DNA of 43,400 nucleotides from an uncultured Ruminococcus sp. (GCA_902779615.1 CACZCM010000004.1:1-43400); one strand, 5' to 3'; counted from the first letter of the stretch, positions 16,016 through 25,341 are shown. Notes: generated by a model not told the origin, from the letters alone. Translations and numbers: made by a program.

Positions 16016-17293
16016 TTACTTGATCAGGTCTTTGCCACCCATATACGGACGAAGAACCTCGGGGATCCTAATTGTTCCGTCTTCATTCAGGTTATTCTCA
16101 AGGAATGCTATCAGCATTCTCGGAGGTGCAACAACAGTGTTGTTAAGAGTATGTGCAAAGTACTTTTCTTTACCCTTGCTTACTCTGATTTTCAGACGTC
16201 GTGCCTGCGCATCTCCTAGGTTGGAGCATGAACCGACTTCGAAATACTTCTTCTGTCTTGGCGACCATGCCTCAACATCGATACTCTTAACTTTCAAATC
16301 GGCAAGATCACCCGAGCAGCACTCAAGAGTACGAACAGGGATATCAAGTGAACGGAACAGATCAACTGTATTCTGCCAAAGCTTGTCGAACCATATCTTA
16401 CTCTCATCAGGCTTGCATACAACGATCATTTCCTGCTTTTCAAACTGATGTATCCTATATACACCACGCTCTTCGATGCCGTGCGCGCCCTTTTCTTTTC
16501 TAAAACATGGCGAATAGCTTGTCAGAGTCTTCGGAAGCTGATCCTCGGGAATGATCGTATCAATGAACTTTCCGATCATTGAATGTTCACTTGTACCGAT
16601 AAGATACAGATCCTCGCCTTCAATCTTATACATCATAGCGTCCATTTCGGCAAAGCTCATTACTCCTGTTACAACATTGCTGCGAATCATGAACGGCGGC
16701 ACACAATACGTGAATCCCCTATCGATCATAAAATCTCTCGCATATGCAATAACAGCAGAGTGAAGACGTGCGATATCACCCATCAAATAGTAAAATCCGT
16801 TGCCTGCAACTTTACGCGCGCTGTCAAGATCAATGCCGTTCAGCTTCTCCATAATGTCGGTATGATATGGAATCTCAAAATCGGGCACAAACGGATCACC
16901 GTATCGCTTTATTTCAACGTTTTCGGAATCATCTTTACCGATTGGCACGCTCTCATCTATGATATTCGGAATTATCATCATGTCTTTCTTGACCTTTTCG
17001 GCAAGCTCTTCCTCAAGCGCTTCAAGGCGTGCAAGCTCCTCTGACTTCTCGGTTACGAGCTTCTTCATCTGCTCTGCTTCGTCCTTCTTGCCCTGCCCCA
17101 TCAATGCGCCTATTTGCTTTGAATACTTGTTTCTTTCGGCTCTGAGCCCGTCAGCCTGCTGCTGCGCAGCCCTGCGCTGATTGTCAAGATCAATTACTTC
17201 GTCAACCAACGGAAGCTTATTATCCTGAAACTTCTTCTTGATGTTTTCCTTCACTGCGTCCGGATTTTCTCTCAAAAACTTAATATCTATCAT
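16016..17293 (-). CDS. serS: Seryl-tRNA synthetase
   Basis: 425-residue class II aminoacyl-tRNA synthetase that charges tRNA(Ser). The N-terminal antiparallel coiled-coil arm (about residues 28-105, rich in Lys/Glu/Gln) is followed by the catalytic core. Motif 2 is seen in SPCFRKEKGAHGIEERGVYRIHQFEKQE, which also has the family's serine-adenylate residues, and motif 3 near the C-terminus in HTLNNTVVAPPRMLIAFLENN. Length is normal. An AAAGGAG ribosome site precedes the start. It lies 21 bp downstream of parB. Confidence 0.97.
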   Translation of the reverse strand: MIDIKFLRENPDAVKENIKKKFQDNKLPLVDEVIDLDNQRRAAQQQADGLRAERNKYSKQIGALMGQGKKDEAEQMKKLVTEKSEELARLEALEEELAEKVKKDMMIIPNIIDESVPIGKDDSENVEIKRYGDPFVPDFEIPYHTDIMEKLNGIDLDSARKVAGNGFYYLMGDIARLHSAVIAYARDFMIDRGFTYCVPPFMIRSNVVTGVMSFAEMDAMMYKIEGEDLYLIGTSEHSMIGKFIDTIIPEDQLPKTLTSYSPCFRKEKGAHGIEERGVYRIHQFEKQEMIVVCKPDESKIWFDKLWQNTVDLFRSLDIPVRTLECCSGDLADLKVKSIDVEAWSPRQKKYFEVGSCSNLGDAQARRLKIRVSKGKEKYFAHTLNNTVVAPPRMLIAFLENNLNEDGTIRIPEVLRPYMGGKDLIK

Positions 17294-17314
17294 TAATGTT
17301 TTCTCCTTTATAAA

Positions 17315-18190
17315 TTAGTCGTCTTCCTTAAACCTTTTCATGAGTTCCTTCAGATCGTCTTCGCCATAAAACTCAAGAACCAGTGTACCGCTTGTTTTGC
17401 TCTTTTGGTTTACACGAACCTTTCTTCCGAAGCTTTCGGTCAGCGACAATTCGACTTCACGGTAATATTGAGGTCGTCTGTCAACCTTTTCTTTCAGAAC
17501 AGGCTCTTCATCGATCTCTCCCAGCTTATTTAAAAACTGCACTCTCTTTTCAGTTTCACGAACGCTCAGCCCGTTTTCAATGACTTCTTCCGCAGTCTTC
17601 TCAATGAGTTCATCATCATTAAGCCCCAGCAATGCGCGTGCATGACCGGAAGAGATATCGCCGTTTGTAAGCATTGTCTTTACCGAATCCGGCAGTTTCA
17701 TTAAACGCAGCGTATTAGCCACAGAAGAACGTGATTTATTCACTGTTTCGGCTACCTGTTCCTGAGTCATGTTATACTCCTTGATAAGAGACTCATACCC
17801 CATTGCAAGTTCAAGATCCGACAGATCCTCTCGCTGCAGGTTTTCGATCAGCGCAAGTTCCATTGACTGTGAATCAGTAAGCTCTCGAATAATTACGGGG
17901 ATCTCCGTTAATCCTGCCATTCTCGCCGCACGGAAACGCCTCTCACCCGCCACGATCTCATACCCGCCGTCAAACAGAGGTCTTACAACCAGCGGCTGTA
18001 TTACTCCGTGCTGTTCTATTGACTCGGAAAGTTCCTTTAGTGTTTCGGGATCAAACTCATGTCTTGGCTGACGCTTGTTAGGTTCTATCTCGGAAATTTT
18101 GAGCGATACAGTACTGCTGCTGTCTTCACTCTCATTTTGCAGAAATATTTCGTCAAGACCTCTGCCAAGACCGCCTTTTTTCATCGCCAT
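17315..18190 (-). CDS. parB: Chromosome partitioning protein ParB/Spo0J
   Basis: 291-residue CTP-dependent sliding clamp that loads at parS sites and, with ParA, segregates the origin. It also recruits condensin in relatives. The N-terminal GLGRGLDEIF is the ParA-interacting peptide typical of chromosomal ParB. The ParB/Srx domain has GERRFRAARMAGL and ENLQREDLSDLE, and the helix-turn-helix is TQEQVAETVNKSRSSVANTL. The C-terminal third is the dimerisation region. The ATG at 18190 is preferred because the GTG three codons upstream is part of its GAGAGGTG ribosome site. It lies 40 bp downstream of parA. Confidence 0.96.
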   Translation of the reverse strand: MAMKKGGLGRGLDEIFLQNESEDSSSTVSLKISEIEPNKRQPRHEFDPETLKELSESIEQHGVIQPLVVRPLFDGGYEIVAGERRFRAARMAGLTEIPVIIRELTDSQSMELALIENLQREDLSDLELAMGYESLIKEYNMTQEQVAETVNKSRSSVANTLRLMKLPDSVKTMLTNGDISSGHARALLGLNDDELIEKTAEEVIENGLSVRETEKRVQFLNKLGEIDEEPVLKEKVDRRPQYYREVELSLTESFGRKVRVNQKSKTSGTLVLEFYGEDDLKELMKRFKEDD

Positions 18191-18230
18191 TATTTTCACC
18201 TCTCATTTATTGATTACATTGTGGTAATAA

Positions 18231-18995
18231 TTAATAGTTTTTACCGTCGATCTCACGAGCAAGATCAAGATAAGATGTACTGCCCTTTCCGGATTTATCA
18301 TAATACATGATCGGTGTTCCGAAGCTGGGCGCCTCACTAAGCCTTACAGAACGAGGAATAACGGTGTTAAACACCTTGCGTGGAAAGAATCGCTTGACCT
18401 CCTCAACTACCTGTTGTGTAAGATTTAGTCTTCCGTCATACATTGTAAGCAGCACACTTTCTATCTCAATATGCTCGTTATACTGACGTTTAACACGCCG
18501 TACAGTATTCATAAGCTGTGACAATCCTTCAAGAGCATAATACTCACATTGGATCGGAATAAGAATAGTATCGCACAAGCACAATGCGTTGACCGTAATA
18601 AGTCCAAGTGAAGGCGGACAATCTATGATAATATAATCATACTCGTCACGAAGCGGAATAACAGCCGACTTCAGTATAGCCTCACGGTGTTTCTTATCGG
18701 CGATCTCCAGTTCGGCAGCCGCAAGATCAAGACTTGCCGGAATGATATTTAGATTATCAAACTGAGTTTTTACAACTGCATCTTTACCACTCAGTCCCTC
18801 AACAAAAATATCATATGTACTGTGCTTCGTCGCGCGCTTATCAACTCCTACACCGCTGGTTGCGTTTCCCTGAGGATCTATATCGACAAGCAGCACCTTT
18901 CTTCCTATCATTCCCAATCCGGCGGATAGATTTACTGCGGTCGTGGTTTTCCCGACTCCGCCCTTCTGATTTGCTATTGCAATAATCTTACTCAT
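18231..18995 (-). CDS. parA: Chromosome partitioning ATPase ParA/Soj
   Basis: 254-residue deviant-Walker ATPase of the MinD/ParA family. KGGVGKTT at residues 11-18 contains the signature Lys11 and Lys16. [13 protein letters not shown] and [12 protein letters not shown] complete the nucleotide site. It binds DNA nonspecifically as an ATP dimer and moves ParB-parS complexes. In B. subtilis, Soj also tunes DnaA activity. The lack of an N-terminal DNA-binding extension fits the chromosomal (type Ib-like, short) form. Its upstream region holds a repeat A copy and a parS site. Confidence 0.96.
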   Translation of the reverse strand: MSKIIAIANQKGGVGKTTTAVNLSAGLGMIGRKVLLVDIDPQGNATSGVGVDKRATKHSTYDIFVEGLSGKDAVVKTQFDNLNIIPASLDLAAAELEIADKKHREAILKSAVIPLRDEYDYIIIDCPPSLGLITVNALCLCDTILIPIQCEYYALEGLSQLMNTVRRVKRQYNEHIEIESVLLTMYDGRLNLTQQVVEEVKRFFPRKVFNTVIPRSVRLSEAPSFGTPIMYYDKSGKGSTSYLDLAREIDGKNY

Positions 18996-19049
18996 TGTAA
19001 TCAGCAGCCTTTCATTCTATATTTCTTTTCTTTTCTTAAAATATCTGAT

Positions 19050-19166
19050 TTTAACAGACAGACACAAGCATTAGGCTTGTGCGTTCATTAGGGAATTTAT
19101 ACCCATTACTGAACGTGAGGTTGAACCCACGACTTAAAAGCAGGGCACATCTCATCTGTGGTTATA
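19050..19166 (+). repeat. Repeat A copy (A2)
   Basis: GACACAAGCATTAGGCTTGTGCGTTCATTAGGG, a second stem closing with TACTGAACGTGAGGTTGAACC, and the terminal CATCTCATCTGTGGTTATA, as in the other full copies. The 5' AAAAGCTCTGC palindrome is degenerate here. It lies upstream of parA in antisense orientation. Confidence 0.82.
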
Positions 19167-19287
19167 ATTTAAAATGACTCTAAATCTGCATCAAGCAGCA
19201 GCAGCTCCGGAATAATTTTATTATATCATTTTTTTGCATTAAATAAAAGAGTTTTTCGTGTTTTTTTATAAAAAATGTACGCCTAAA

Positions 19288-19303
19288 TGTTTCACGTGAA
19301 ACA
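19288..19303. promoter_or_regulatory. parS site 1
   Basis: TGTTTCACGTGAAACA, a perfect 16-bp palindrome identical to the consensus Spo0J/ParB nucleation site of Firmicutes, in the gap between parA and the second parB-like gene. Confidence 0.96.
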
Positions 19304-19337
19304 AAAACTGCCGCACGGTTATACGCACGGCAGTTTT
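19303..19337 (-). terminator. Terminator of the second parB-like gene
   Basis: CTGCCG/CGGCAG stem around a 14-base loop. On the minus strand it is followed by a TTTTTG run that adjoins parS. A second perfect hairpin, GGGAGTG/CACTCCC (19349-19367), lies between it and the gene. Confidence 0.65.
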
Positions 19338-19399
19338 CATTGGAGGGTGGGAGTGGTTTGCACTCCCAAAGAAATGTGTATATGGATAATTTCTTGTAC

Positions 19400-20185
19400 T
19401 CATTTTAATTTTGTTTTGTCAATGTTTATTTGATAATAAACACGATCATATGTATCCTGACGCTGACAAGTAATATTGATACCCGATCTGCTTATGGCTG
19501 CAACAGCATTTTCTATCGTGTTGTATAAAAGTCTGACATCTTTAACTGCACGCTTCACTGTCGGCTTAACTCTGACAAGATCGTCAATTAATTCATTGAT
19601 CGTATTGTCATTGATCGTGGTGTAGGCTATTTCTTTAATCAGTTGCTGCTGCTCATCGTGATCCAGACTGCCGATCCGTTCCAGTGTTTCGCTTGAAAGC
19701 GGTTCATTTTGAAGTGCACGTCTTAAAAGCGGAATGACCTCTGTAAGCTTTAAGTATTTATCAACTTTAATTTTAGATACGCCAAGCTGCCTTGCTGCTT
19801 CCTCTTTTGTGAAATCAAGCTCATATATTAGTATTTTTAGTGCGTCTGCACGCTCAAAAACATTCATACTCTCCCTCTGTATGTTTTCAACCAAACTGTA
19901 TACCGCTGACTGTCGCTCCGTACAATGAAGTATTATACACGGAACCTTAGTAAGCCCTGCCATTACAGCAGCCTGCAATCTTCGCTCCCCCAGCACCAAT
20001 TCAAAATCATATTTTGCTTTTACACGTACAGTGATCGGCTGTATTATTCCGTTCTTTTCAATACTTCGCTGAAGTGTACTTAACTCTCTCCTTGAAAATA
20101 TTCGATGCGGCCGAACATTGGGAGAACTTATCATGTATATCGGGATCATCTTAATTTTGTTTTCTGCTTTGACTGCCGATCTCAT
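19400..20185 (-). CDS. Second ParB-family protein, Noc-like by position
   Basis: 261 residues with a full ParB/Srx domain (GERRLQAAVMAGL, VENIQRESMNVFERADAL) and a helix-turn-helix (TKEEAARQLGVSKIKVDKYL). It lies between rsmG and parA, the slot occupied in Bacillus by noc, the nucleoid-occlusion paralogue of ParB. It lacks the GLGRGL ParA-activating N-terminus of true ParB, which also fits a Noc-like role. Against a confident call, I see neither a Noc-type N-terminal amphipathic membrane helix nor a Noc binding site (ATTTCCCGGGAAAT) anywhere in the window. AAGGTGATG precedes the ATG. Confidence 0.85.
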   Translation of the reverse strand: MRSAVKAENKIKMIPIYMISSPNVRPHRIFSRRELSTLQRSIEKNGIIQPITVRVKAKYDFELVLGERRLQAAVMAGLTKVPCIILHCTERQSAVYSLVENIQRESMNVFERADALKILIYELDFTKEEAARQLGVSKIKVDKYLKLTEVIPLLRRALQNEPLSSETLERIGSLDHDEQQQLIKEIAYTTINDNTINELIDDLVRVKPTVKRAVKDVRLLYNTIENAVAAISRSGINITCQRQDTYDRVYYQINIDKTKLK

Positions 20186-20417
20186 AACATTTCATCACCT
20201 TCATTCCGTAAAAATATCATATCATATATACTGCGTGAAGTTTGTCGTAATATATGGCAATTCTAATTTTATTTTTAGAATCAGTAAAACATCGTTTATC
20301 TGTTTTGTAAAAAAACATACAAATTACATCAAATGCTGTCGAACTCAAATTGTAAGAACATATTGGCAACTAGAGATCATCAATGTAATTAACACAGAAT
20401 TTATTCCTAAAACTCTA

Positions 20418-20446
20418 TTGACAAGCATATCACCTTCATTTATAAT
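20418..20446 (+). promoter_or_regulatory. Perfect-consensus sigma-A promoter
   Basis: TTGACA, 17-bp spacer, TATAAT, with AAAGGAGG only 8 bp after the -10 box. The predicted leader is therefore about a dozen bases and begins almost at the ribosome site. Confidence 0.85.
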
Positions 20447-20466
20447 ATACACTAAAGGAGGTTCAT

Positions 20467-21288
20467 ATGAGCAATAACAAAAGTTTTATTGATCAAGTCA
20501 GAAAAAGCATAATCCGAGGATTTGTATCGAGGATCATCATTGTCGGGGTTTTGTCAGTTCTTATTCTAAATGTTTATAAATATGCAGTTAATAACGGATA
20601 TATTGCAAACAACGGTTTTGTAACTCCACTGCTGATCATATCATGTGTTATTATCGGGATAATTGTATTGATCCTCTATGCAGTTCACGTTTTTAAAGTC
20701 CTGAAAACAAAATTCCTTAACCTGGAACAGCAGGCTGCTCAACAAGCTATCCGGATGGCTGACGGATATTCTATGTATCCAAACACGCAGTATGGAGATA
20801 TGTATCAGCAAACTGTTTTACCTCAAAAAAAACGCCAATACCTGATCGTCAATTTTGTTACAATAGTATTTACGTTAGTAATAATCCTCGCCGAAATTGT
20901 GTTATGCACTATATACGCTGAGTATTTAAATGCAAAGTATAATTACATTTCCGCAGAAGCTGTTATTACAGCCGTCAATGAACATGAAATAGAGGTAATC
21001 GACTCAGACGGTCATTACCACTACGAAACAAAATACGATACTGAATATAAGTATGAAATCGATGGAATCAATCAATTTAATAATTTTGACTCTACCAAAT
21101 ACTACAGCGTTGGTCAGATAATCGAAATTTTTGTGGACCCGACCGATAGCTATAAAACACCTACTATCAAATGGGAAAAAGACACCGAGCGGACCATGCA
21201 GATCATTATAATAGGACTTCTGGTATTTTTGATAGTGATAATAGGACTTAGTGCGATCATCAAACGCGCATTAAATAAAGTAATATAA
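20467..21288 (+). CDS. Membrane protein with DUF3592-like domain
   Basis: 273 residues with four hydrophobic helices: about 19-42, 53-77, 121-145 and a C-terminal one at about 242-262. Between the third and fourth lies a region of about 90 residues of the kind seen in DUF3592-like proteins: AEAVITAVNE..., a Y/D/H-rich strand, then VGQIIEIFVDPTDSYKTPTIKW. Function unknown. It is the only plus-strand gene in an otherwise minus-strand stretch, with its own strong promoter and terminator, so it looks like an independent insertion between rsmG and the second parB. The DUF3592 assignment is from pattern only. Confidence 0.75.
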   Translation: MSNNKSFIDQVRKSIIRGFVSRIIIVGVLSVLILNVYKYAVNNGYIANNGFVTPLLIISCVIIGIIVLILYAVHVFKVLKTKFLNLEQQAAQQAIRMADGYSMYPNTQYGDMYQQTVLPQKKRQYLIVNFVTIVFTLVIILAEIVLCTIYAEYLNAKYNYISAEAVITAVNEHEIEVIDSDGHYHYETKYDTEYKYEIDGINQFNNFDSTKYYSVGQIIEIFVDPTDSYKTPTIKWEKDTERTMQIIIIGLLVFLIVIIGLSAIIKRALNKVI

Positions 21289-21323
21289 AAAACAGGGCAT
21301 CCTCAGAGGATGTCCTGTTTTTT
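21287..21323. terminator. Bidirectional terminator
   Basis: AAAAAACAGGGCATCCT / AGGATGTCCTGTTTTTT hairpin with a short loop and one wobble pair, between the convergent membrane protein and rsmG. Confidence 0.92.
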
Positions 21324-21324
21324 A

Positions 21325-22029
21325 TTAGAGCGGATTTTTATTGATCTTTACCCCTCTGCGAGGGTATTTTGAAGGGCACTTTAAGATCTTATCAACTATT
21401 ACAATGCCTCGTGAACTGCCGTCCGGCAATTCAAAGGTCAGTAGATCGGAGAACTCTCCGCCGAGTGTCATAACTGCGTTCTCGGCGTTATTCACTTCTT
21501 CTTTCCAATCACGACCTTTCATCGCAATAAATGTTCCGCCAACCTTTACAAACGGCAGACAGTATTCGCTAAGCGATGACATATTCGCTACCGCTCGGCT
21601 GACGGCATAATCATAAGCTTCTCGGTGTTCCTTTGTCTTTGAAAGATCCTCTGCCCTGCCATGTATAGTAACACACTTCAGATCTAATGCAGGAAGTACT
21701 TCGTTTGATATAAAACTAAGACGCTTATTCAAACTATCCAGCATTGTTATTTTCAAATCAGGACGAGCAATTTTTAAAGGTATCGCAGGAAATCCCGCCC
21801 CTGTGCCAATATCTATTACTTCAGCCTCTTCTTCGAAGTCAATAACGCCCAATACTGTCAAGCTGTCGCAGAAATGCTTAATAATAAATTCATCTCTGTC
21901 AGTGATCGAAGTGAGGTTGATCTTTTCGTTCCATTTAAGAACCTGATCCATGTACTTTTCAAAACGTTCGATCGCTTTATCGTCAAGATCAATACCGAAC
22001 TCCGAACAATATTTGATAAGTTTTTCCAT
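21325..22029 (-). CDS. rsmG: 16S rRNA (guanine-N7)-methyltransferase RsmG
   Basis: 234-residue SAM-dependent enzyme that methylates N7 of G527 (E. coli numbering) in 16S rRNA. The SAM loop is DIGTGAGFPAIPLKI, followed by the acidic ITMLDSLNKR. NEKINLTSITDRDEFIIKHFCDSL is the family N-terminal signature, and AVSRAVANM follows the core. The ATG at 22029 has GAGGTGATT upstream and starts 4 bp after the mnmG stop. A longer frame would overlap mnmG by 116 bp and is rejected. Loss of this enzyme gives low-level streptomycin resistance in other bacteria. Confidence 0.96.
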   Translation of the reverse strand: MEKLIKYCSEFGIDLDDKAIERFEKYMDQVLKWNEKINLTSITDRDEFIIKHFCDSLTVLGVIDFEEEAEVIDIGTGAGFPAIPLKIARPDLKITMLDSLNKRLSFISNEVLPALDLKCVTIHGRAEDLSKTKEHREAYDYAVSRAVANMSSLSEYCLPFVKVGGTFIAMKGRDWKEEVNNAENAVMTLGGEFSDLLTFELPDGSSRGIVIVDKILKCPSKYPRRGVKINKNPL

Positions 22030-22033
22030 AGAA

Positions 22034-23893
22034 TCACCTCGATAGCCATATAACAAGCACTCCAATATCTGCGGGGCTGACTCCCGAAATACGGCTTGCT
22101 TGACCAAGATTTGTCGGATGTACCTTATTAAGCTTCTCCTGCGCTTCAAGACGCAAACCGCTTATAGTTGTATAATCCATGTCAGCAGGTAGCGGCTTTG
22201 ACTCCATCCTCCTCATCTGCTCGACCTGCGCCAGCTGCTTACTGATATACCCCTCATATTTAACCTCAATTTCGATCTGCTCGAAAATATTCGGATCAAG
22301 ATCAGGACGTGTATGATCAATTTCCTTTAATGCTTCATATGATAGCTGAGGACGTTTCATTAGGTCGATCAATCGAACTCCGGTTGTGATCGGCGATGTT
22401 TCACGTGAAACAATTAGTTCGTTCACCTTGTCATTCGGAGCAATAACTGTAGTTTTTAGTCTGTTTAATTCTTGTGATTTTAACTGCTGTTTTTTCAAAA
22501 ACCTATCGTACCGTTCATCTGATATCAGACCGATCCGTCTGCCTATCGGAGTCAGCCGTTCATCTGCATTATCCTGACGCAGGATCAAACGGTATTCACT
22601 TCTTGATGTCATCATTCTATAGGGATCATTTACTCCCTTAGTCACAAGATCATCTATCAATGTACCAATATAAGACCCGGCACGATCAAGCACTATCTGT
22701 TCCCTACCTTTAATTTTAAGAGCAGCATTAATGCCTGCCACAAGACCTTGTGCTGCGGCTTCCTCATATCCCGAAGACCCGTTAAACTGCCCTGCGCCAT
22801 ACAGACCGGGATGATCTATAAATTCGAGAGTGTTATTCATCTGAAGAGGATCAACGCAGTCGTACTCAATAGCATAGGCGCAGCGCATCATCACTGCATT
22901 TTCAAGCCCCTTTATAGAGTGATAGAATTGCAGCTGGACCTCCTCGGGCAATGATGAAGACATTCCCTGAAGATACATTTCTTCGGTATTCTCACCGCAA
23001 GGTTCAATAAACAGCTGATGTCTTGGCTTATCGGCAAACCTCACTATTTTATCTTCTATGCTGGGGCAATATCGTGGGCCTACGCCGTGGATCATACCGC
23101 TGTACAGCGGTGATCTGCTGATGTTGTCTAGTATGATCTGCTTTGTCTTATCGTTAGTCCAGCTGATATGGCACGTCACCTTATTCTCGGGTAGATCTAC
23201 AGTATCATAAGAAAACGGGACGACCGGTTCATCTCCGCATTGTTCTTCAAGCTCCGAGAAATCTATACTTGAGCGCAAAACTCTTGCGGGTGTGCCTGTC
23301 TTAAACCTTCTGAGTGACAAACCGAGATCTTTAAGTGACTGCCCAAGAAATGTTGCCGGGAATATTCCGTCAGGACCGCTTTCATACGACACTTCCCCTA
23401 CGAATATTCTGCCGCCCAGATATGTCCCTGTGGCAATTATAACTGCTGAAAATCTGTATAAAGCACCCATTCGAGTTTCAAGCTGCCACTTCTCTCCGTC
23501 TTTCTTTACAGCAACGACTTCCGCCTGATGCAGCTCAAGATTTTTCTGTATTTCAAGCTTATGCTTCATGACCTCGCTGTACTTGCGCCTATCGATCTGC
23601 GCTCTCAAAGAATGAACCGCAGGGCCTTTTCCCCTGTTAAGCATTCTCATTTGCAGCATACACTCGTCAGCCGTCTTACCCATTTCTCCGCCAAGAGCAT
23701 CTATTTCTCTGACAAGATGCCCCTTTGCAGTTCCTCCGATCGACGGATTACAAGGGCAGTTGCCTACTGCATCCATATTAATAGTGAACACAACCGTTCG
23801 GCAGCCAAGCCTTGCTCCTGCAAGCGCAGCCTCAATGCCCGCATGACCGGCGCCGATAACGGCGATGTCATATTCACCGGCAAAATAACTCAC
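22034..23893 (-). CDS. mnmG: tRNA U34 modification enzyme MnmG (GidA)
   Basis: 619-residue FAD protein that, with MnmE, installs the (carboxymethyl)aminomethyl group at wobble U34 of certain tRNAs. The FAD-binding Rossmann motif is AVIGAGHAGIEAALAGARLG at residues 11-30. The signatures CNPSIGG and GPRYCPSIEDK and the C-terminal helical domain ending in SGVSPADIGVLVIWL are all present. Full length. Lies 21 bp downstream of mnmE and 4 bp before rsmG. A perfect parS site lies inside the gene (22397-22412) and encodes the in-frame residues VSRET. Confidence 0.97.
   Translation of the reverse strand: MSYFAGEYDIAVIGAGHAGIEAALAGARLGCRTVVFTINMDAVGNCPCNPSIGGTAKGHLVREIDALGGEMGKTADECMLQMRMLNRGKGPAVHSLRAQIDRRKYSEVMKHKLEIQKNLELHQAEVVAVKKDGEKWQLETRMGALYRFSAVIIATGTYLGGRIFVGEVSYESGPDGIFPATFLGQSLKDLGLSLRRFKTGTPARVLRSSIDFSELEEQCGDEPVVPFSYDTVDLPENKVTCHISWTNDKTKQIILDNISRSPLYSGMIHGVGPRYCPSIEDKIVRFADKPRHQLFIEPCGENTEEMYLQGMSSSLPEEVQLQFYHSIKGLENAVMMRCAYAIEYDCVDPLQMNNTLEFIDHPGLYGAGQFNGSSGYEEAAAQGLVAGINAALKIKGREQIVLDRAGSYIGTLIDDLVTKGVNDPYRMMTSRSEYRLILRQDNADERLTPIGRRIGLISDERYDRFLKKQQLKSQELNRLKTTVIAPNDKVNELIVSRETSPITTGVRLIDLMKRPQLSYEALKEIDHTRPDLDPNIFEQIEIEVKYEGYISKQLAQVEQMRRMESKPLPADMDYTTISGLRLEAQEKLNKVHPTNLGQASRISGVSPADIGVLVIWLSR
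22397..22412. promoter_or_regulatory. parS site 2, inside mnmG
   Basis: The same perfect palindrome TGTTTCACGTGAAACA as at 19288, embedded in mnmG codons. A chance exact match of 16 bases is very unlikely, so it is probably a functional ParB loading site. Confidence 0.93.
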
Positions 23894-23914
23894 TCCAACT
23901 CACCTCATTATTCA

Positions 23915-25294
23915 TTATTTTCCAACGCAGAATTTAGAGAACACACTGTGTACGATCTCTTCGCTTGCACGTTCGCCTGTCAGCTCGAGCAAATACTGTA
24001 TTGCTTCTTCTATGAGAACTGTTACAGCGTCAAGCGTTATACCTGATGAAACGGCCATGAGCGCTTCTTTTACGCTGTCGGCAGCTTTAGACGCACATTG
24101 ATATTGGCGCTCGTTTGACAATACTGCCGCATTTTCGTCAAATTCGGCAGCGCCGGTCAGTTCTTCAACAGCGCCGATCAGATTATCGATACCTTCTCCT
24201 GTTTCCGCAGATATATATACGAAACGTGAGGCACTCTGTTTTATTTTATTGATATCTGCCAAAATTTCCAGATCAGTTTTGTTGATAACAGCGATTGACG
24301 GTGTATCAGAAAGGACCTCAAGCAATTCAAGATCATTTTTATCAAGCGGGCGTGACGCATCAAACATAACAAGAGCCAAAGCGCAAGACTTTAGTCTTCT
24401 TCTAACCATCTCCACTCCGATCTGTTCGACAGGGTCATCGGTTTCTCGCATTCCCGCAGTATCGGATAAAATTAAAACAGCGCTGCCCATTACAACAGTT
24501 TCTTCTATCATATCTCTTGTAGTGCCGGGAATATCTGTAACAATGCTCTTCTGAGTTCCCGCAAGAAAATTCATCAGCGTCGATTTTCCTACATTCGGCT
24601 TACCTATAATAAGAGTGTCTATCCCCTGCTTTACTGCTTTTCCGCTGTCGTAGGATCTCAGCAGCTTTGACAGTGAATCAAATGCTTTGTTCAGATTCTG
24701 TTCTAAAGTGCTGCTCGATACCTCGGGAATATCCTCCTCCGGATAATCAGCCCAAGCAGACAAGTGTGCAGCCTCGTCAACAAGCAAAGATCTCACACGC
24801 TCTATCTCACGGCTGAGTCTTCCTTCTTTTATATTGAGCGCCGAACGTGCCGCAGCTCTTCCCTTTGCCGAGATAATGTCCATAACAGCTTCCGACTCTG
24901 TAAGATCGATCTTGCCGTTCAAAAATGCTCTTTGAGTAAACTCTCCTGCCTGCGCCGCCTCTGCTCCGCTGTTCAGAACTATCCTTAGAATACGGTTTGT
25001 AACATACATACCGCCGTGACATGATATCTCAACAACGTCTTCCCCCGTGTAGCTGTGAGGGGCACGAAATACCGTTACCACTGCTTCATCTATAGGACCA
25101 GCTCCGTCAAAGATCTTACCGAATAAAGCGCTGTAACCGCTGAGCTGTGAAAGACTCTTTCCTCCGGCAGATCTGAAAATCGAATCGGCGATCTCTACAG
25201 CCTTGCTGCCAGATATTCTTATAACGCTGATACCGCCGGTTCCCATAGGCGTTGAAATAGCCGCTATTGTAGTTCTGTTTATCAAATCATTCAT
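23915..25294 (-). CDS. mnmE: tRNA modification GTPase MnmE (TrmE)
   Basis: 459-residue GTPase partner of MnmG. An N-terminal folate-binding domain (TIAAISTPMGTGGISVIRISG at the start) is followed by a helical domain and an inserted G domain with GKPNVGKST (P-loop, about residues 226-234), DIPGTTRD, DTAGM and NKTD. The C-terminal FCVGK carries the catalytic cysteine (CxGK). Full length. Heads an mnmE-mnmG-rsmG cluster. A terminator-like hairpin separates it from jag. Confidence 0.97.
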   Translation of the reverse strand: MNDLINRTTIAAISTPMGTGGISVIRISGSKAVEIADSIFRSAGGKSLSQLSGYSALFGKIFDGAGPIDEAVVTVFRAPHSYTGEDVVEISCHGGMYVTNRILRIVLNSGAEAAQAGEFTQRAFLNGKIDLTESEAVMDIISAKGRAAARSALNIKEGRLSREIERVRSLLVDEAAHLSAWADYPEEDIPEVSSSTLEQNLNKAFDSLSKLLRSYDSGKAVKQGIDTLIIGKPNVGKSTLMNFLAGTQKSIVTDIPGTTRDMIEETVVMGSAVLILSDTAGMRETDDPVEQIGVEMVRRRLKSCALALVMFDASRPLDKNDLELLEVLSDTPSIAVINKTDLEILADINKIKQSASRFVYISAETGEGIDNLIGAVEELTGAAEFDENAAVLSNERQYQCASKAADSVKEALMAVSSGITLDAVTVLIEEAIQYLLELTGERASEEIVHSVFSKFCVGK

Positions 25295-25315
25295 AATAAA
25301 TCACCGTAATAACAA

Positions 25316-25341
25316 AAGCGAAGGCTTGCGAGCCTCCGCTT
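25316..25341 (-). terminator. Terminator after jag
   Basis: On the minus strand AAGCGGAGGCT/AGCCTTCGCTT with a CGCA loop, followed by TTGTTATT. It separates the rpmH-to-jag block from mnmE. Confidence 0.7.
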
